A DNA stretch of 5,900 bases from Bacteroidota bacterium (GTDB taxonomy: Bacteria > Bacteroidota > Bacteroidia > AKYH767-A > JABDAW01). This document shows, piece after piece, positions 5,836 through 5,900 of this stretch. The notes below the pieces were generated by a model. It did no database searches and was not told the DNA's origin. It saw nothing but the letters and a program-made list of their open reading frames with translations. The stretch is from contig JAHEYM010000271.1 in assembly GCA_023251595.1 (NCBI GenBank), positions 1 to 5,900 of the forward strand, given 5' to 3'. Position 1 is the first letter of the stretch, and each line of letters starts with the position of its first letter. The position numbers and the translations under genes were made by a program.

Positions 5836-5900
5836 TTATTTCTTTAAGGTGAACCAAAATGTCGAACCCGCACCCTCCTGCGATTCCACCCAGATCGTAC
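5836..5900 (-). CDS. C-terminal end of a second histidine kinase (5' part outside window)
   Basis: Reading the minus strand from base 5898 gives 20 codons ending in TAA at 5836-5838. The product IWVES...GAGSTFWFTLKK is the characteristic last strand and tail of a HATPase_c domain (compare GRIWAES...GEGSVFHFTIPKQG in the neighbouring kinase, the same positions in the same order). The other two minus-strand frames give no recognisable protein. The gene runs in the same direction as the 3243-5714 kinase, whose ATG lies 121 nt downstream, so the two are tandem paralogues or functional neighbours. Domains, sensor type and H-box of this second kinase cannot be seen. Confidence 0.85.
   Translation of the reverse strand, partial: TIWVESQEGAGSTFWFTLKK

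Overview
The window looks like a chromosomal segment from a member of the Bacteroidota, probably an environmental Sphingobacteriia/Chitinophagia/Flavobacteriia-like lineage; the genus cannot be told. Supporting signs are a TAnnTTTG-type -7 box, a G-poor A/C-rich leader in place of a Shine-Dalgarno sequence in front of one gene, two lipoproteins with LNSC/LNGC lipoboxes, a CHASE3-multi-PAS sensor kinase, and short intergenic tandem repeats and palindromes. Every gene except the first lies on the minus strand.

Layout. (1) 1-551, plus strand: the last 182 residues of an elongation factor G, whose domain V resembles EF-G paralogues (EF-G2-like) more than the housekeeping copy. (2) 569-604: a perfect 16-bp hairpin between convergent genes, with an A tract on one side and a T tract on the other, so it can terminate both. 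(3) 623-1225, minus: a lysine-rich helical lipoprotein with its own promoter-like -7 box at 1287-1294. (4) 1322-2575, minus: a FAD-dependent oxidoreductase of the geranylgeranyl reductase family with a GTG start, only 1 nt after the stop of (5) 2577-3128, minus: a small lipoprotein of unknown function. (6) 3129-3242: an intergenic region holding a 30-nt imperfect palindrome and an array of seven 8-bp repeats that runs up to the stop codon of the next gene. (7) 3243-5714, minus: an 823-residue membrane sensor kinase (TM-CHASE3-TM-PAS-PAS-PAS-HisKA-like-HATPase). (8) 5715-5835: an intergenic region with a hairpin and SD-like leader, a possible promoter, and a four-tract GGGG/TTA array. (9) 5836-5900, minus: the last 20 codons of a second histidine kinase, previously easy to miss because of its length.

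How they may work together. The two kinases lie in tandem, and no response regulator is visible. The small lipoprotein and the reductase form a tightly coupled pair that could lie in the same transcript as the kinase, although the repeats between them leave this open. The most notable protein observation is that the complete kinase has an intact ATP-binding domain but valine (Val613) at the usual phospho-acceptor histidine position of its H-box. The most notable DNA observation is that each kinase gene is followed, 0-3 nt after its stop codon, by a different short tandem array; one is a textbook G-quadruplex motif on the coding strand.
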